A stretch of 64,000 bases of DNA, from NCBI GenBank assembly GCA_963678095.2, contig CAXXXP010000001.1:434001-498000 (forward strand), in the 5' to 3' direction. This DNA comes from G963678095 sp963678095 (GTDB lineage Bacteria > Bacillota > Negativicutes > Selenomonadales > Selenomonadaceae). The stretch's first letter is position 1; every line of letters starts with the position of its first letter. The position numbers were made by a program, and so were the translations under genes. Below, piece by piece: positions 8,893 through 16,748 of this stretch. A model generated the notes under the pieces. The model did not search any database and was not told where the DNA came from. It saw only the letters and a list, made by a program, of their open reading frames with translations.

Positions 8893-8980
8893 TTTTTTTA
8901 CATGGCGCTCGCATATTCTTTTAAAAATTTTACAAGAATATGCGAGCGCTATGTGTCTTTCTGGGCGAATATAATATCAA
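8880..8980 (-). pseudogene. decayed 3' end of a third lysR copy
   Basis: Read on the minus strand this stretch aligns with the last codons of the lysR genes at 12223 and 21629: AAAGACACATAGCGCTCGC against AAAGACAAATGGCTCTCCC, then ATTCTTGT, then a tail of similar length followed by the same CCTGCTTGCC after the stop. The conserved Trp codon TGG has become TAG. Only about 90-100 bp remain. It indicates that the duplicated cassette once had a third copy or a donor copy here. Confidence 0.65.
8901..8953. repeat. long perfect hairpin palindrome
   Basis: GCGCTCGCATATTCTT (8905-8920) is the exact inverse of AAGAATATGCGAGCGC (8934-8949) around a 13-nt loop. The stem extends outward by one G-T pair and CAT/ATG, about 20 bp in total. 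It sits inside the lysR remnant, and the intact lysR copies are only imperfectly palindromic here. No T run follows, so it is not a standard terminator. Confidence 0.8.
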
Positions 8981-9009
8981 GCAAGCGGCTATATTTGAAA
9001 AACAAAATG

Positions 9010-9038
9010 TGGACTCAGTCAACATATTATAGTATGAT
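9010..9038 (+). promoter_or_regulatory. candidate sigma-A promoter of the marR operon
   Basis: TGGACT and TATGAT are separated by exactly 17 bp, ending 22 bp before the marR start. GACTCAGTC, a 9-bp palindrome, overlaps the -35 box and could be an autoregulatory operator. Assigned by eye only. Confidence 0.4.
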
Positions 9039-9059
9039 GGTAAAACGGAGGGGATGTAG

Positions 9060-9509
9060 ATGGAGGAAGAGAGACTTATAGCATCGATGCGTGAGTTTAA
9101 TCGCTTTTATGCCCGTGTCCTGGGGGCTTTTGATCAGTATGCACTAGGTACGAGCTATTCGCTGGCACAGGCAAGGATACTCGGTGAACTGGGCCGTAAT
9201 AGAGGGTGTACAGCCAACAGTATGGCAGTTTATCTCGATATGGACCGAAGTTATGTCGCGCGGATTGTTGCAAGCTTTGAAAAAAATGGACTCTTGGAAA
9301 AGCGTGGAACAGTAGAAGACTCCCGTAAGAAATGTCTGTGGTTGACAGCTGAGGGGGAAAAGCTTTATCAGGAATTCGAGGAAAAATCAGATGAGAAAAT
9401 CCGGAATCAGCTGCAGGGCGTTGATGCCAGTAAATGGTCTTGTCTTGAGCAAGCCATGCAGCAGATCCATCGGATTTTAAGTGAGGCTGACGCAGATGGA
9501 AGGCATTGA
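9060..9509 (+). CDS. MarR family transcriptional regulator
   Basis: The 149-aa product has a winged helix-turn-helix: ARILGELGRNRGCTANSMA and YLDMDRSYVARIVASFEKNG (recognition helix), then the wing GLLEKRGTVEDSRKKCLWLT. These are standard MarR positions. ATG follows GGAGGGG. The gene overlaps the following GNAT gene by 14 bp, and a LysE-type exporter comes next. In some bacteria MarR and GNAT modules are fused into one polypeptide, so the pair probably works together. MarR proteins normally repress their own operon until a ligand binds. Confidence 0.9.
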   Translation: MEEERLIASMREFNRFYARVLGAFDQYALGTSYSLAQARILGELGRNRGCTANSMAVYLDMDRSYVARIVASFEKNGLLEKRGTVEDSRKKCLWLTAEGEKLYQEFEEKSDEKIRNQLQGVDASKWSCLEQAMQQIHRILSEADADGRH

Positions 9510-9960
9510 AATCCGGCTCGCATATGATGTTCTTGAAGATATACGGGACATTTTTCAGGAATATACGGGGTCTTTACAGGTAAATCTGGATTTTCAACAG
9601 TATGAGGACGAGCTGCAGGAGTTGGATAAGAAATATGCTATGCCGCAGGGCCGTATCTATGCAGCTTATGTGCAGGAAAAGTTGGCCGGGTGCCTTGCGT
9701 TTCATGCTTTGTCAGAACGGGCCTGTGAATTTAAACGGCTTTATGTGAAACCATCATTTCGGGGACAAAAGATAGCACAGCAGCTCATGGAACGGGCTAT
9801 ATGCGATGCACGAAAGATCGGCTATCGTCATGTGTACTTAGACACGTTGGCATCTTTAAAGCCTGCTATCGATCTTTATGAGAAAATTGGCTTTGAGCAG
9901 ATTCCTCCATATTATGCAAATCCTTTGCCGGATGTTCGCTATTATAAATTGAATTTGTGA
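9496..9960 (+). CDS. GNAT family N-acetyltransferase
   Basis: A 154-aa acetyltransferase. The acetyl-CoA pyrophosphate loop is seen as FRGQKIAQQLMERA (the R/Q-x-x-G-x-A motif), preceded by the beta strand FKRLYVKPS and followed by YLDTLASLKPAIDLYEKIGF, typical of GNAT motifs A and B. The ATG at 9496 inside the end of marR is preferred, with GAGG upstream; a GTG at 9481 would add five residues. The substrate is unknown. Co-expression with a MarR regulator and an amino-acid/efflux permease suggests modification of a small toxic or signalling amine (inference). Confidence 0.88.
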   Translation: MEGIEIRLAYDVLEDIRDIFQEYTGSLQVNLDFQQYEDELQELDKKYAMPQGRIYAAYVQEKLAGCLAFHALSERACEFKRLYVKPSFRGQKIAQQLMERAICDARKIGYRHVYLDTLASLKPAIDLYEKIGFEQIPPYYANPLPDVRYYKLNL

Positions 9961-9974
9961 CGGGGGTTGAAACT

Positions 9975-10598
9975 ATGTTTTTGGAAGTTTTTGTTATAGG
10001 CATTTTAACCGGCATGTCGCCTGGACCGGATTTCTTGATGGTGATGCGCAATAGTTTGACCCATGGAAAGAATATCGGCATTGCAACGGCTGGCGGGATT
10101 GGTGCTGCCTTGATTTTTCATGCGACCTATACGGTTTTAGGGTTGACGCTGGTCATTCAATCCTATATTTGGTTATTTGAAATTTTGCAAGTTTTAGGTG
10201 CTGCGTACTTGGCGTATCTGGGTATAGGGGGGATTCGGTCGTTGTTTCAGGCACAAAAGCTGGCGCTTACCACGGAAACTGAGCCTCCGGTAAAAACCAA
10301 AAACCTATGGCAGGGTTTTAAGAATGGCTTTTTGTGCAACTTGTTGAATCCTAAAGCATTTTTGTTCTTTTTAGGGATTTTTTCGCAGCTCTTTTCTCCG
10401 GATACGGCTAAATGGATCGAATGGATCTATGCTTTCGAAATTGTTTTGGCGACGAGCCTGTGGTTTGTTTTCCTGTCGGTATTTATTTCCATCGATTTTT
10501 TTCGGCGGATATATGAAAGGACACAGAAGGCGATCGATGGTATATTTGGCGGGATCTTGATGTATTTTTCTTACCGGATTGTCAAAGATGTTTTTTGA
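9975..10598 (+). CDS. LysE/RhtB family amino-acid exporter
   Basis: The 207-aa membrane protein has the LysE signature near the N terminus (GILTGMSPGPDFLMVMRNS), a central NLLNPKAFLFFLGIFSQLF block and six hydrophobic segments, as expected for LysE/RhtB exporters. The ATG at 9975 has GGGGG at 9962-9966; the upstream GTG overlaps the previous stop. Third gene of the marR-GNAT-lysE operon, 14 bp after the acetyltransferase. The family exports amino acids or homoserine lactone-like compounds; the substrate here cannot be read from sequence. Confidence 0.9.
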   Translation: MFLEVFVIGILTGMSPGPDFLMVMRNSLTHGKNIGIATAGGIGAALIFHATYTVLGLTLVIQSYIWLFEILQVLGAAYLAYLGIGGIRSLFQAQKLALTTETEPPVKTKNLWQGFKNGFLCNLLNPKAFLFFLGIFSQLFSPDTAKWIEWIYAFEIVLATSLWFVFLSVFISIDFFRRIYERTQKAIDGIFGGILMYFSYRIVKDVF

Positions 10599-10703
10599 TA
10601 GAATAGTTCGATTTTTGAATGTGTGGAAAAGGATATAATGAATGTGCAGGCTTTTTTGAGGTTTGGTGATTTGGTAATCTTATCAAAGGCAGTGCGGCAT
10701 ATG

Positions 10704-10785
10704 GACAATATAGAAATACCCTATAGGGACACCATTCTAATGGTTTTCCTATAGGGTATTGTTGTATAAATTATAGATTTTGGGA
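10704..10785. repeat. 75-bp hairpin repeat, copy 1 (possible bidirectional terminator)
   Basis: AATACCCTATAGG (10715-10727) pairs with CCTATAGGGTATT (10748-10760). An inner ACCATT/AATGGT stem nests inside. Flanks GACAATATAG and GTTGTATAAATTATAG are shared with copies at 21530 and 27440. It lies between convergent genes, so it may stop transcription from both sides. Confidence 0.7.
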
Positions 10786-10812
10786 GTTCATTTTTAATAT
10801 AGAATATGCTAC

Positions 10813-12012
10813 TTATAAGTTATCCATGTTGGTTAGTCGTGTTTTTTCAGACTGATACGTATTGATGAAGTCGGCATAAGAATTTTGAACCTTTGTATTA
10901 ATGGTATTTGCTTCAGTATATTTTTTTTGTGCATTGGAAAGATTGGAATTAAATTCGATTTGGGCCGCAGCATTCATTTGATCACAATACAGCAAAGAAG
11001 CAGTAAGAACTTCACTGAATTGACGTTTGAGAGCTTCTGTTCCTTTTGGAGCGTTTAAACGGTCAATTTCACTGCGGATACCTAGGCGGAAAGAGCGGGC
11101 CGATTGAAGTGCCTGAAAATAATCAAACCAAGTGTAGCCGCCGTTGCGGATATTTCCTAGGAGTCCGCTTAAATCTGTTTTTGCTCCGTCATAGCGCTGG
11201 ATAATAGCATCTGTTTTCTGAAAAAATGTGTTCATTAGGGCCAAGCGATCCAGTTTGTCTTTGTTGATTTTTCGCTGTTCTTCGACAAAGAGGGTTAAAT
11301 GATGTGGAAGCAGTGACATATCATTGCTTAGAGAAAAATTAGTATTAGGCACCTGTATCTGACCTGCAAGGGAGGTTGCCTCATCCACATTTTCTTTTAA
11401 ACTGTTTAAAACATTGTCCGTTCCACTGTCTAAAGGCTTGGTGATGATCAGACAGGTTTCTTCCAAAATCGAACTTTCTTTATTCAATAAATTTATGAGG
11501 TTTTTATGCTGTTCAGCATATTTTTGTAATGGATGGCTATGGGAAAAATCTTTTTCAACAGAATCTATATTGTTTTTTTGCTCTTGCAGCTGCTTTTGCA
11601 AATCAGCAGTTTTTTCTCGAGTTAAAGTATCAGGTTTAATATTGCTGGTAAGCAAATCGTTTGCGGTTTCAATTTTTCTCGCTGCTTCAGCGTATTGAGC
11701 GAGATAATGACTTTCGCTTACAAAATTAAAATAATAATAAGATCCAAGGCCCGTGATTAGCATAAGAATGAGTAAGCTTATGATGTATTTTGCATAAGGG
11801 GATGAAGACCAGATCTGTAATTTTTGGGCTAGAACGGAGGAAGGTTGATTACTTTTTCCGCATTGTTTACAGAAATTGGCTTCAGCAGAATTTTTGGTTT
11901 GACAATGGGCGCAGATCCATTCCTTTTTTCGTTCACATTTCGTTCCACAATTTGGACAAAATTGTGCAGAGTCATCAATATCTGTATTGCATTTTGAACA
12001 TTTGCTTGTCAA
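10813..12012 (-). CDS. zinc-ribbon membrane-anchored coiled-coil protein
   Basis: A 399-aa product. Two tandem zinc ribbons open the protein (CSKC...FCPNCG, then CAHC...FCKQCG), followed by one transmembrane helix (YIISLLILMLITGLGSYYYF, about residues 75-95) and about 300 mostly helical, Gln/Asn/Lys-rich extracytoplasmic residues. A TTG start at 12012 is preferred because AAAGGAG lies 8 bp upstream and it places the first Cys pair at residues 4-7. No enzyme domain is visible. The design (cytosolic ribbon, external helical domain) resembles envelope-sensing or scaffold proteins; function unknown. Confidence 0.7.
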   Translation of the reverse strand: MTSKCSKCNTDIDDSAQFCPNCGTKCERKKEWICAHCQTKNSAEANFCKQCGKSNQPSSVLAQKLQIWSSSPYAKYIISLLILMLITGLGSYYYFNFVSESHYLAQYAEAARKIETANDLLTSNIKPDTLTREKTADLQKQLQEQKNNIDSVEKDFSHSHPLQKYAEQHKNLINLLNKESSILEETCLIITKPLDSGTDNVLNSLKENVDEATSLAGQIQVPNTNFSLSNDMSLLPHHLTLFVEEQRKINKDKLDRLALMNTFFQKTDAIIQRYDGAKTDLSGLLGNIRNGGYTWFDYFQALQSARSFRLGIRSEIDRLNAPKGTEALKRQFSEVLTASLLYCDQMNAAAQIEFNSNLSNAQKKYTEANTINTKVQNSYADFINTYQSEKTRLTNMDNL

Positions 12013-12222
12013 GAAAATCGCTCCTTTTATAATGGTAATTTTATCCATTGTAATTATACATCATATGTTTTTGTAAAACCATGCCCTAACATAAATACGT
12101 CCGCAAAAGCAAAAAGAAAAATGGCATTAATTCCAATATCTCATTGTTCCATTTATTTTAGATAATGATGGCTTTGGTAAATATTTTTGACAATGGACTG
12201 CAGCAGGTTTTTGGCAAACAGG

Positions 12223-13110
12223 TTATTTTTTATATAGCTGGCGGGCTTCTTCTAAAAATCTTACAAGAACAGGGGAGAGCCATTTGTCTTTGTGATAGGC
12301 AATTTGCGTAGAAACCGTAGGGGTCAGGCCCCAAAGGGGGATTTTTGTAAGCAGGTTGTTTTTTACTTCATAGTCGAGTGTGCTGTGCGGTAGGATGGTG
12401 ACACCTACGCCGCTGATGACAAGTTCCTTGATTGCCTGGACGTTGTTGGTTGCAATGGTTGCGTGTGGCTGGATGTTTTCGGCTGTTAATACTTCATCGA
12501 TCATATTTCGATAAAGGCAATTTTTTTCAGTGACAATGAGAGTTTCTGTCTGCAAGTCGGCAACTGTAACGCTTTTTCTTTTGGCAAAAGGGTGAGTGAC
12601 AGGAACGGCCAAAGATACGGCTTCTGAAAATAAATGCTCGATGATTAACTCCATATAATCTAGTTTTTTGGTCAAAAAGAAGGCAATATCTATGGTGTTT
12701 TCTTTTAATTCCGTCCGGATTTCTTGAACCGATCCGAATTTTAGCCGGATATCCATAGTGGGATATTTCTTTATAAAGGATTTCAATAATAGGGGCAAAG
12801 CAGTAACACTGAACGACTGATTTGCCCCTATTGTGATTTTTTGATTGCTTTGCTGTTCCGTTGAAAAAAAGGCGGTTGCTTGTTCTGAAAAAGCTAAAAT
12901 TTTTTCGGCATAATAAAGCAATTGTGTGCCTTCATTTGTGATTTTTACCATGTGGCCGAGCCGTTCAAATAATTTTACCTGCAAGTCGCTTTCCAGTATT
13001 TGAATATGCATTGTAACCGTTGGTTGTGCATAGCCGAGTAAAGCAGCAGCTTTGCTAAAACTTTGTGCATGGTATAGTGTTACGAATGTTTTGAGATGTT
13101 TGATGTCCAT
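12223..13110 (-). CDS. LysR family regulator (cassette copy 1)
   Basis: A 295-aa LysR-type regulator. The N-terminal winged HTH reads FVTLYHAQSFSKAAALLGYAQ followed by PTVTMHIQILESDLQVKLFER. The C-terminal effector domain (about 90-290) has two Rossmann-like lobes (KITIGANQSFSVTALPLLLK ... HATIATNNVQAIKELVISGV). It is transcribed divergently from the Fe-S gene, the usual arrangement for a LysR and its target. The shared intergenic space contains an ATC-N9-GAT motif at 13147. Nearly identical to the product at 21629-22516. Effector unknown. Confidence 0.93.
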   Translation of the reverse strand: MDIKHLKTFVTLYHAQSFSKAAALLGYAQPTVTMHIQILESDLQVKLFERLGHMVKITNEGTQLLYYAEKILAFSEQATAFFSTEQQSNQKITIGANQSFSVTALPLLLKSFIKKYPTMDIRLKFGSVQEIRTELKENTIDIAFFLTKKLDYMELIIEHLFSEAVSLAVPVTHPFAKRKSVTVADLQTETLIVTEKNCLYRNMIDEVLTAENIQPHATIATNNVQAIKELVISGVGVTILPHSTLDYEVKNNLLTKIPLWGLTPTVSTQIAYHKDKWLSPVLVRFLEEARQLYKK

Positions 13111-13146
13111 TTTTATCCCTCTGTATTATAAAATATAATAAATTGT

Positions 13147-13161
13147 ATCATGAGTATCGAT
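13147..13161. promoter_or_regulatory. candidate LysR operator, ATC-N9-GAT
   Basis: ATCATGAGTATCGAT fits the ATC-N9-GAT form of LysR boxes and lies in the divergent lysR/Fe-S gene spacer. The same 15 bases are conserved at 22555-22569 in the second cassette, where flanking bases have drifted. A TATAGT-like -10 for the Fe-S gene follows at about 13187. Confidence 0.5.
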
Positions 13162-13240
13162 TTTACTTATATCTAAATACAGTATAGTATAAAAAGGAAC
13201 ATTGTTGCAAAGCTTAAAATTTCTAGGGGGGAGTGAAACT

Positions 13241-14074
13241 ATGGATAGATCAGATATTGATTCAATAGCGATCCGGTTTACGGCAGAATCAAAAGGAAAT
13301 TATATTTTAGACCAAGACATTCTTGGCAAAGAGTTTGTTGGTTTAAAGCTGTTTGAAGCCCCTTTGCTGGCGGTTGGCGAAGCCAGTGACCCGCTGTTTT
13401 TGGAGCTGAAAAAAGATACCGGAATCGGCAAGCATTTTCTTTTGCCGGCAGAATGGATGCCGGCAGCCGAGAGCGTCATAACGTTCTTTTTTCCGTTTAC
13501 AGAGGCGGTCCGCCTGAGCAACCGTAAAAATAAAGCATGCCCGTCCCCGGAATGGCTGTATGCCAGGATCGAGGGGCAACGATTTATCAATCAATTTATT
13601 TTGCAGCTGCAAAAAGAGTTGACCGAAAATGGGTATGAAAGTGTGATTCCTTCCCTGGATCAAAGGTTTTGGAATAAAACCGAATACAATCCAAGTACAG
13701 CACATCCGGAGGCTTCCTTTACCAGCAATTGGTCGGAGCGGCATGTTGCCTTTGTTTGCGGTCTCGGGACATTCGGCCTTTCCAAGGGATTGATTACGGC
13801 CAGGGGCATGGCTGGCAGGTTTGTTAGTTTAATTACTACTTTAAGATTGTCGCCGAACAGGCGTGACTATACGGATACATATGAATACTGTACGAACTGC
13901 GGGGCTTGCATAAGACAATGCCCGGCCGGTGCAATTGCAATGGAAACAGGGAAAAATCATGTAATTTGTTCAGCTTTTCTTGATGAAACGCAAAAAAAAT
14001 ATGCCCCCAGGTATGGCTGCGGGAAATGTCAGATCGGGGTTCCTTGTGAAAATAGAATTCCGCGGAGAATATAA
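13241..14074 (+). CDS. double [4Fe-4S] cluster protein (cassette copy 1)
   Basis: A 277-aa soluble protein. The C terminus carries a ferredoxin-like motif YCTNCGACIRQCPAGAI (about 213-229) and a second cysteine set (a lone Cys in NHVICSAF, then YGCGKCQIGVPCENRIP), resembling the double-cluster domain at the end of epoxyqueuosine reductase-like proteins. The N-terminal 200 residues (FFFPFTEAVRLSNRKN, SERHVAFVCGLGTFGLSKGL) recall the QueG-like fold but no cobalamin motif is obvious. The start at 13241 follows GGGGGGAG. Probably an electron-transfer or reductase subunit; substrate unknown. Cotranscribed with the next gene. Confidence 0.8.
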   Translation: MDRSDIDSIAIRFTAESKGNYILDQDILGKEFVGLKLFEAPLLAVGEASDPLFLELKKDTGIGKHFLLPAEWMPAAESVITFFFPFTEAVRLSNRKNKACPSPEWLYARIEGQRFINQFILQLQKELTENGYESVIPSLDQRFWNKTEYNPSTAHPEASFTSNWSERHVAFVCGLGTFGLSKGLITARGMAGRFVSLITTLRLSPNRRDYTDTYEYCTNCGACIRQCPAGAIAMETGKNHVICSAFLDETQKKYAPRYGCGKCQIGVPCENRIPRRI

Positions 14075-14116
14075 TATATTTTGGGGCATCGTATTATGTG
14101 AAGGAGAGAATGTGCC

Positions 14117-14848
14117 ATGAAAGACTATTTTTATGTTGCAAGTTGTGTATTTACGGAAGAGGAGCCTGCATTAAGTGAAAAAGTACAGCAGTATGTACAG
14201 GCCCGATTTGCTATGCCCGTTATTCGCTGTTGTACGCCGCAGTATAAAGTAAACGAATTTGAGCAAAGAATACCGCAATGGTACCGAGCCCAATGGCAGG
14301 CAATCCCGCATTTTAAGGAATATCCAAAGGACAGTACGATGGTTTCGATTTGCCATAATTGTTCCGCTGTCTTTGAGGAGCAATATCCTGAAATCAAGCG
14401 GCTGTCCCTGTGGGAACTGATTTTGCAGGATGACACCTTTTCCTATCCGGATTATCATGGTATGGAAATGACCGTGCAGGATTGCTGGCGGTCTAAAGAA
14501 AATCAAGCCGAGCAACATGCGGTGCGAGAACTTATGCGGCGAATGCATATCGAATGTATAGAGTTAAAGGAAAATGGTGAGCAAACAAAATTTTGCGGAT
14601 ACTCGCTGTATCAGCCACAGCCGGCTCGAAATCCCAAATTGGCGCCGAAAAGATTTTTGTCCGGAGCCAGGGGTTTATTTCAAGAACATGCCAGTGAAGA
14701 AAAGCAACAGAAGATGAAAGAATATTGTCTGGCAATTCCAACGGAAAAGGTCGTGGCCTATTGCCATTATTGCATTCGTGGCTTGAATTTAGGTGGGAAG
14801 CAAGGAATTCATTTGGCCCGGCTGCTTTTTGAATCAGAATTGATTTGA
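14117..14848 (+). CDS. cysteine-rich protein with CCG-like half domains (cassette copy 1)
   Basis: A 243-aa protein with repeated cysteine signatures: SCVFTEEEP near residue 10, RCCTPQYKV near 38, SICHNCSAVF near 77, QDCWRS near 118, KFCGYSLY near 155 and AYCHYCIRGLN near 217. The two halves, each ending in CHxC before a leucine-rich helix, are reminiscent of the CCG domains of HdrB/GlpC-type subunits that bind unusual Fe-S clusters; this is an inference and the canonical CCG spacing is not exact. It follows the double-cluster protein by 42 bp, so electron passage between the two is plausible. ATG behind AAGGAGAG. Confidence 0.65.
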   Translation: MKDYFYVASCVFTEEEPALSEKVQQYVQARFAMPVIRCCTPQYKVNEFEQRIPQWYRAQWQAIPHFKEYPKDSTMVSICHNCSAVFEEQYPEIKRLSLWELILQDDTFSYPDYHGMEMTVQDCWRSKENQAEQHAVRELMRRMHIECIELKENGEQTKFCGYSLYQPQPARNPKLAPKRFLSGARGLFQEHASEEKQQKMKEYCLAIPTEKVVAYCHYCIRGLNLGGKQGIHLARLLFESELI

Positions 14849-14959
14849 AAATTTTAGTTTAGGTACTTGGTTTTTTTTTTTATAGATGCGGCCAAGTCCG
14901 CGTATATATTTGTGTAAAGCGCATTTTGGAAGGGCGGAATTTTTTGCCGCCGGCATAAG

Positions 14960-15007
14960 AAGGCCCTGTCATCGATAGAGAATTGATGGCAGGGCCTTAT
15001 GTTTTTT
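14960..15007 (+). terminator. intrinsic terminator present only in cassette copy 1
   Basis: AAGGCCCTGTCATC pairs with GATGGCAGGGCCTT around an 11-nt loop, followed by ATGTTTTTT. It separates the two Fe-S genes from the 232-aa gene. In copy 2 it is missing, precisely between 10-bp direct repeats GGCGGAATTT (14933 and 15033). Confidence 0.85.
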
Positions 15008-15145
15008 ATGAGATGGAAAGAGGATTCATGGCGGCGGAATTTATAGAGATCACTCGAACACCATAGTAGATGGAGAATTTGCTATGATAATTGTAAGGAT
15101 AGCGCTATCTTATAATTTGAAATAAAGGAAAGCGAGTGGATCTAT

Positions 15146-15844
15146 ATGGGAGAGTTTGTATTTCTACAGCCCACAGGAGAAAATGAAACGGTTTTTGCAA
15201 AAAGGATAGCCTCGAAAGACAAAGATTCAATTGCTGCGGCCTGTGATTTAGTGAAAAAATTTTTTGATGCCAGAAACGACATGGAAAAAATTCTGCATAT
15301 TGGTGTAGGGGTTGGCAATCCGATGTCGTGTTTCGGAAATCCATCCATGCCGGATACGGCAGCAAAAGGAAAAATGATAATATCACAAATGCAGCCGGGG
15401 TTTCTTCGGGAAGCTGCTGGTAAAGGAATGGCGGTAGCGGCGATTAATTTTAATGGTGTGGAAAGTAGCTCATCCATACAAGATAATATGTATACGCTGA
15501 ATGTACAGGCCAGATTCCCTTTAATAGGAATCAATGAAGAAGAGGCAGAGGAGAATAAAGCCTTGCGAAAAGTAGCTGAAATAAAAGCCATGGCAGATCG
15601 GTTTTCTATTATGAATAGTGTGGCAAATTTTCATTATCCGCCGTTACTTCTTTTGGCAAGTACGCTCTTATCGGCAGGGAAGACGACAAAAAGTGCATAT
15701 TTATATTCTTTTGCTGAAAATGGCGAAGCGTTTGCCTTTATCAATCCTAAATTTTATTGGAATAGAAGGAGCTTTGGCGGGTATAAAAAGAATGTAGGCA
15801 ATGACTTTTCTGATTTGGCAACGGTATTTGATGTCGAAGAATAA
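15146..15844 (+). CDS. hypothetical protein of the duplicated cassette (copy 1)
   Basis: A 232-aa soluble protein; family not recognised. Notable blocks are HIGVGVGNPMSCFGNPSMPD, GMAVAAINFNGVESSSSIQD and a C-terminal FINPKFYWNRRSFGGYKKN. No transmembrane segment or signal peptide is seen. ATG follows GGAAAGCGAG. It has its own terminator (15888) and, in copy 1, a terminator upstream, so it may be transcribed independently. It is retained in both cassettes, which argues that it belongs functionally to the Fe-S pair. Confidence 0.7.
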   Translation: MGEFVFLQPTGENETVFAKRIASKDKDSIAAACDLVKKFFDARNDMEKILHIGVGVGNPMSCFGNPSMPDTAAKGKMIISQMQPGFLREAAGKGMAVAAINFNGVESSSSIQDNMYTLNVQARFPLIGINEEEAEENKALRKVAEIKAMADRFSIMNSVANFHYPPLLLLASTLLSAGKTTKSAYLYSFAENGEAFAFINPKFYWNRRSFGGYKKNVGNDFSDLATVFDVEE

Positions 15845-15887
15845 TCGAGGGAAGCTTTCTTTGCCACAACGTATATAGTTTTTAGAG

Positions 15888-15924
15888 AAACAGGTCCCTT
15901 TGCTATAGAGGGACCTGTTTTCTA
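15888..15924 (+). terminator. intrinsic terminator at end of cassette copy 1
   Basis: AAACAGGTCCCT pairs with AGGGACCTGTTT around a 9-nt loop and runs into TCTAAT. The copy-2 counterpart at 25197 is weakened by a one-base deletion and a C-to-T change. Confidence 0.8.
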
Positions 15925-15974
15925 ATAGAAAAATGATAAGATCCAGTTTTGAAAAAACTTTAATATGTGGAGAA

Positions 15975-16748
15975 TCATAAGTAAATCGGGATGTTGTTGC
16001 GGAACATTTCGGCGATGATGTTTTCCATCGTGTAGATTCCAGCGGGCTTTCCTATAATTGAACGAACAGCAAAAAGAGCCCCTTGGGCAAAGGCTGCCCG
16101 GTTAATACTTTCATGAGATAGGCGTATGGTTTGGTTTTGCATTCCAAAAATAATTTCGTGCCGTCCAACAATACCACCAACACGGATTGAATTTATATGT
16201 TTATCAGCTGATAAGCCTAGTACTGTGGCTATTTTTTTGGCTGTACCCGATATATCGGGTTTTTCTCGGAAATGTTCTTCAATAATTTCAATATCAGCCT
16301 GTGGAATTACCTTTTGCAGGATTTGCGCTGCTACAATTAAGACATTGATGCCAAGGGTAATGTTCGGCGAATATAAAACAGGAGCAAATTTTGATAAGCT
16401 TTGCAGGACGTCCATATCATGGGGATTATAGTTTGAAATAGCAGATATGATAGGGGTTCCGGCGTAGGCCGCTTTTTTATATAGATTGACACCGGAAGAG
16501 TTTGAGAAATCGATAATGGCTTCAACGGGGTTATTGATAAAAAAATCATCTGCTATATCATCAATGGAGTGGATCTTCCCCGCATTGTATTCATAACCAA
16601 GTAAATGGCTTGCATATTTGTGATAATCATTGTTGGTTTTTCGAACAACCCATTGCAGACAAATTTTGTCATTGTTTAGCAGTTCGTTCGCAACAATTTT
16701 CCCGGTTTTGCCAAAACCAAAAAGCCCGATATTCAGTCTTTTTTTCAT
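15975..16748 (-). CDS. dihydrodipicolinate reductase (DapB)-family protein, divergent
   Basis: A 257-aa NAD(P)-dependent reductase. The N-terminal GLFGFGKTGK is the dinucleotide-binding GxxGxxG, and the middle holds AIIDFSNSSGVNLYKKAA. The C-terminal domain has EEHFREKPDISGTAKKIA and SIRVGGIVGRHEIIFG, which align with the DapB catalytic and substrate loops. The usual His-His pair is His-Phe here and the SGTA loop is one residue shorter than the DAPSGTA form. So it may be a specialised paralogue rather than the housekeeping DapB. ATG follows AGGAGG. It sits alone between the two cassettes. Confidence 0.82.
   Translation of the reverse strand: MKKRLNIGLFGFGKTGKIVANELLNNDKICLQWVVRKTNNDYHKYASHLLGYEYNAGKIHSIDDIADDFFINNPVEAIIDFSNSSGVNLYKKAAYAGTPIISAISNYNPHDMDVLQSLSKFAPVLYSPNITLGINVLIVAAQILQKVIPQADIEIIEEHFREKPDISGTAKKIATVLGLSADKHINSIRVGGIVGRHEIIFGMQNQTIRLSHESINRAAFAQGALFAVRSIIGKPAGIYTMENIIAEMFRNNIPIYL

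Larger units (their letters stand above)
12208..15924. repeat. duplicated cassette, copy 1
   Basis: lysR (minus) divergent from three plus-strand genes and a terminator. The whole block recurs at 21614-25231 with the same gene order, intergenic sequences and ends. Copy 1 contains about 98 bp extra (a terminator hairpin) between the second and third plus-strand genes. The distance between copies is about 9.4 kb. No transposase or inverted ends border the block. Confidence 0.9.

Noticed and set aside
12208..15924. Cassette as a transposon or integron
   Set aside because: Neither copy has terminal inverted repeats, target duplications or a recombinase inside it; simple segmental duplication fits better.
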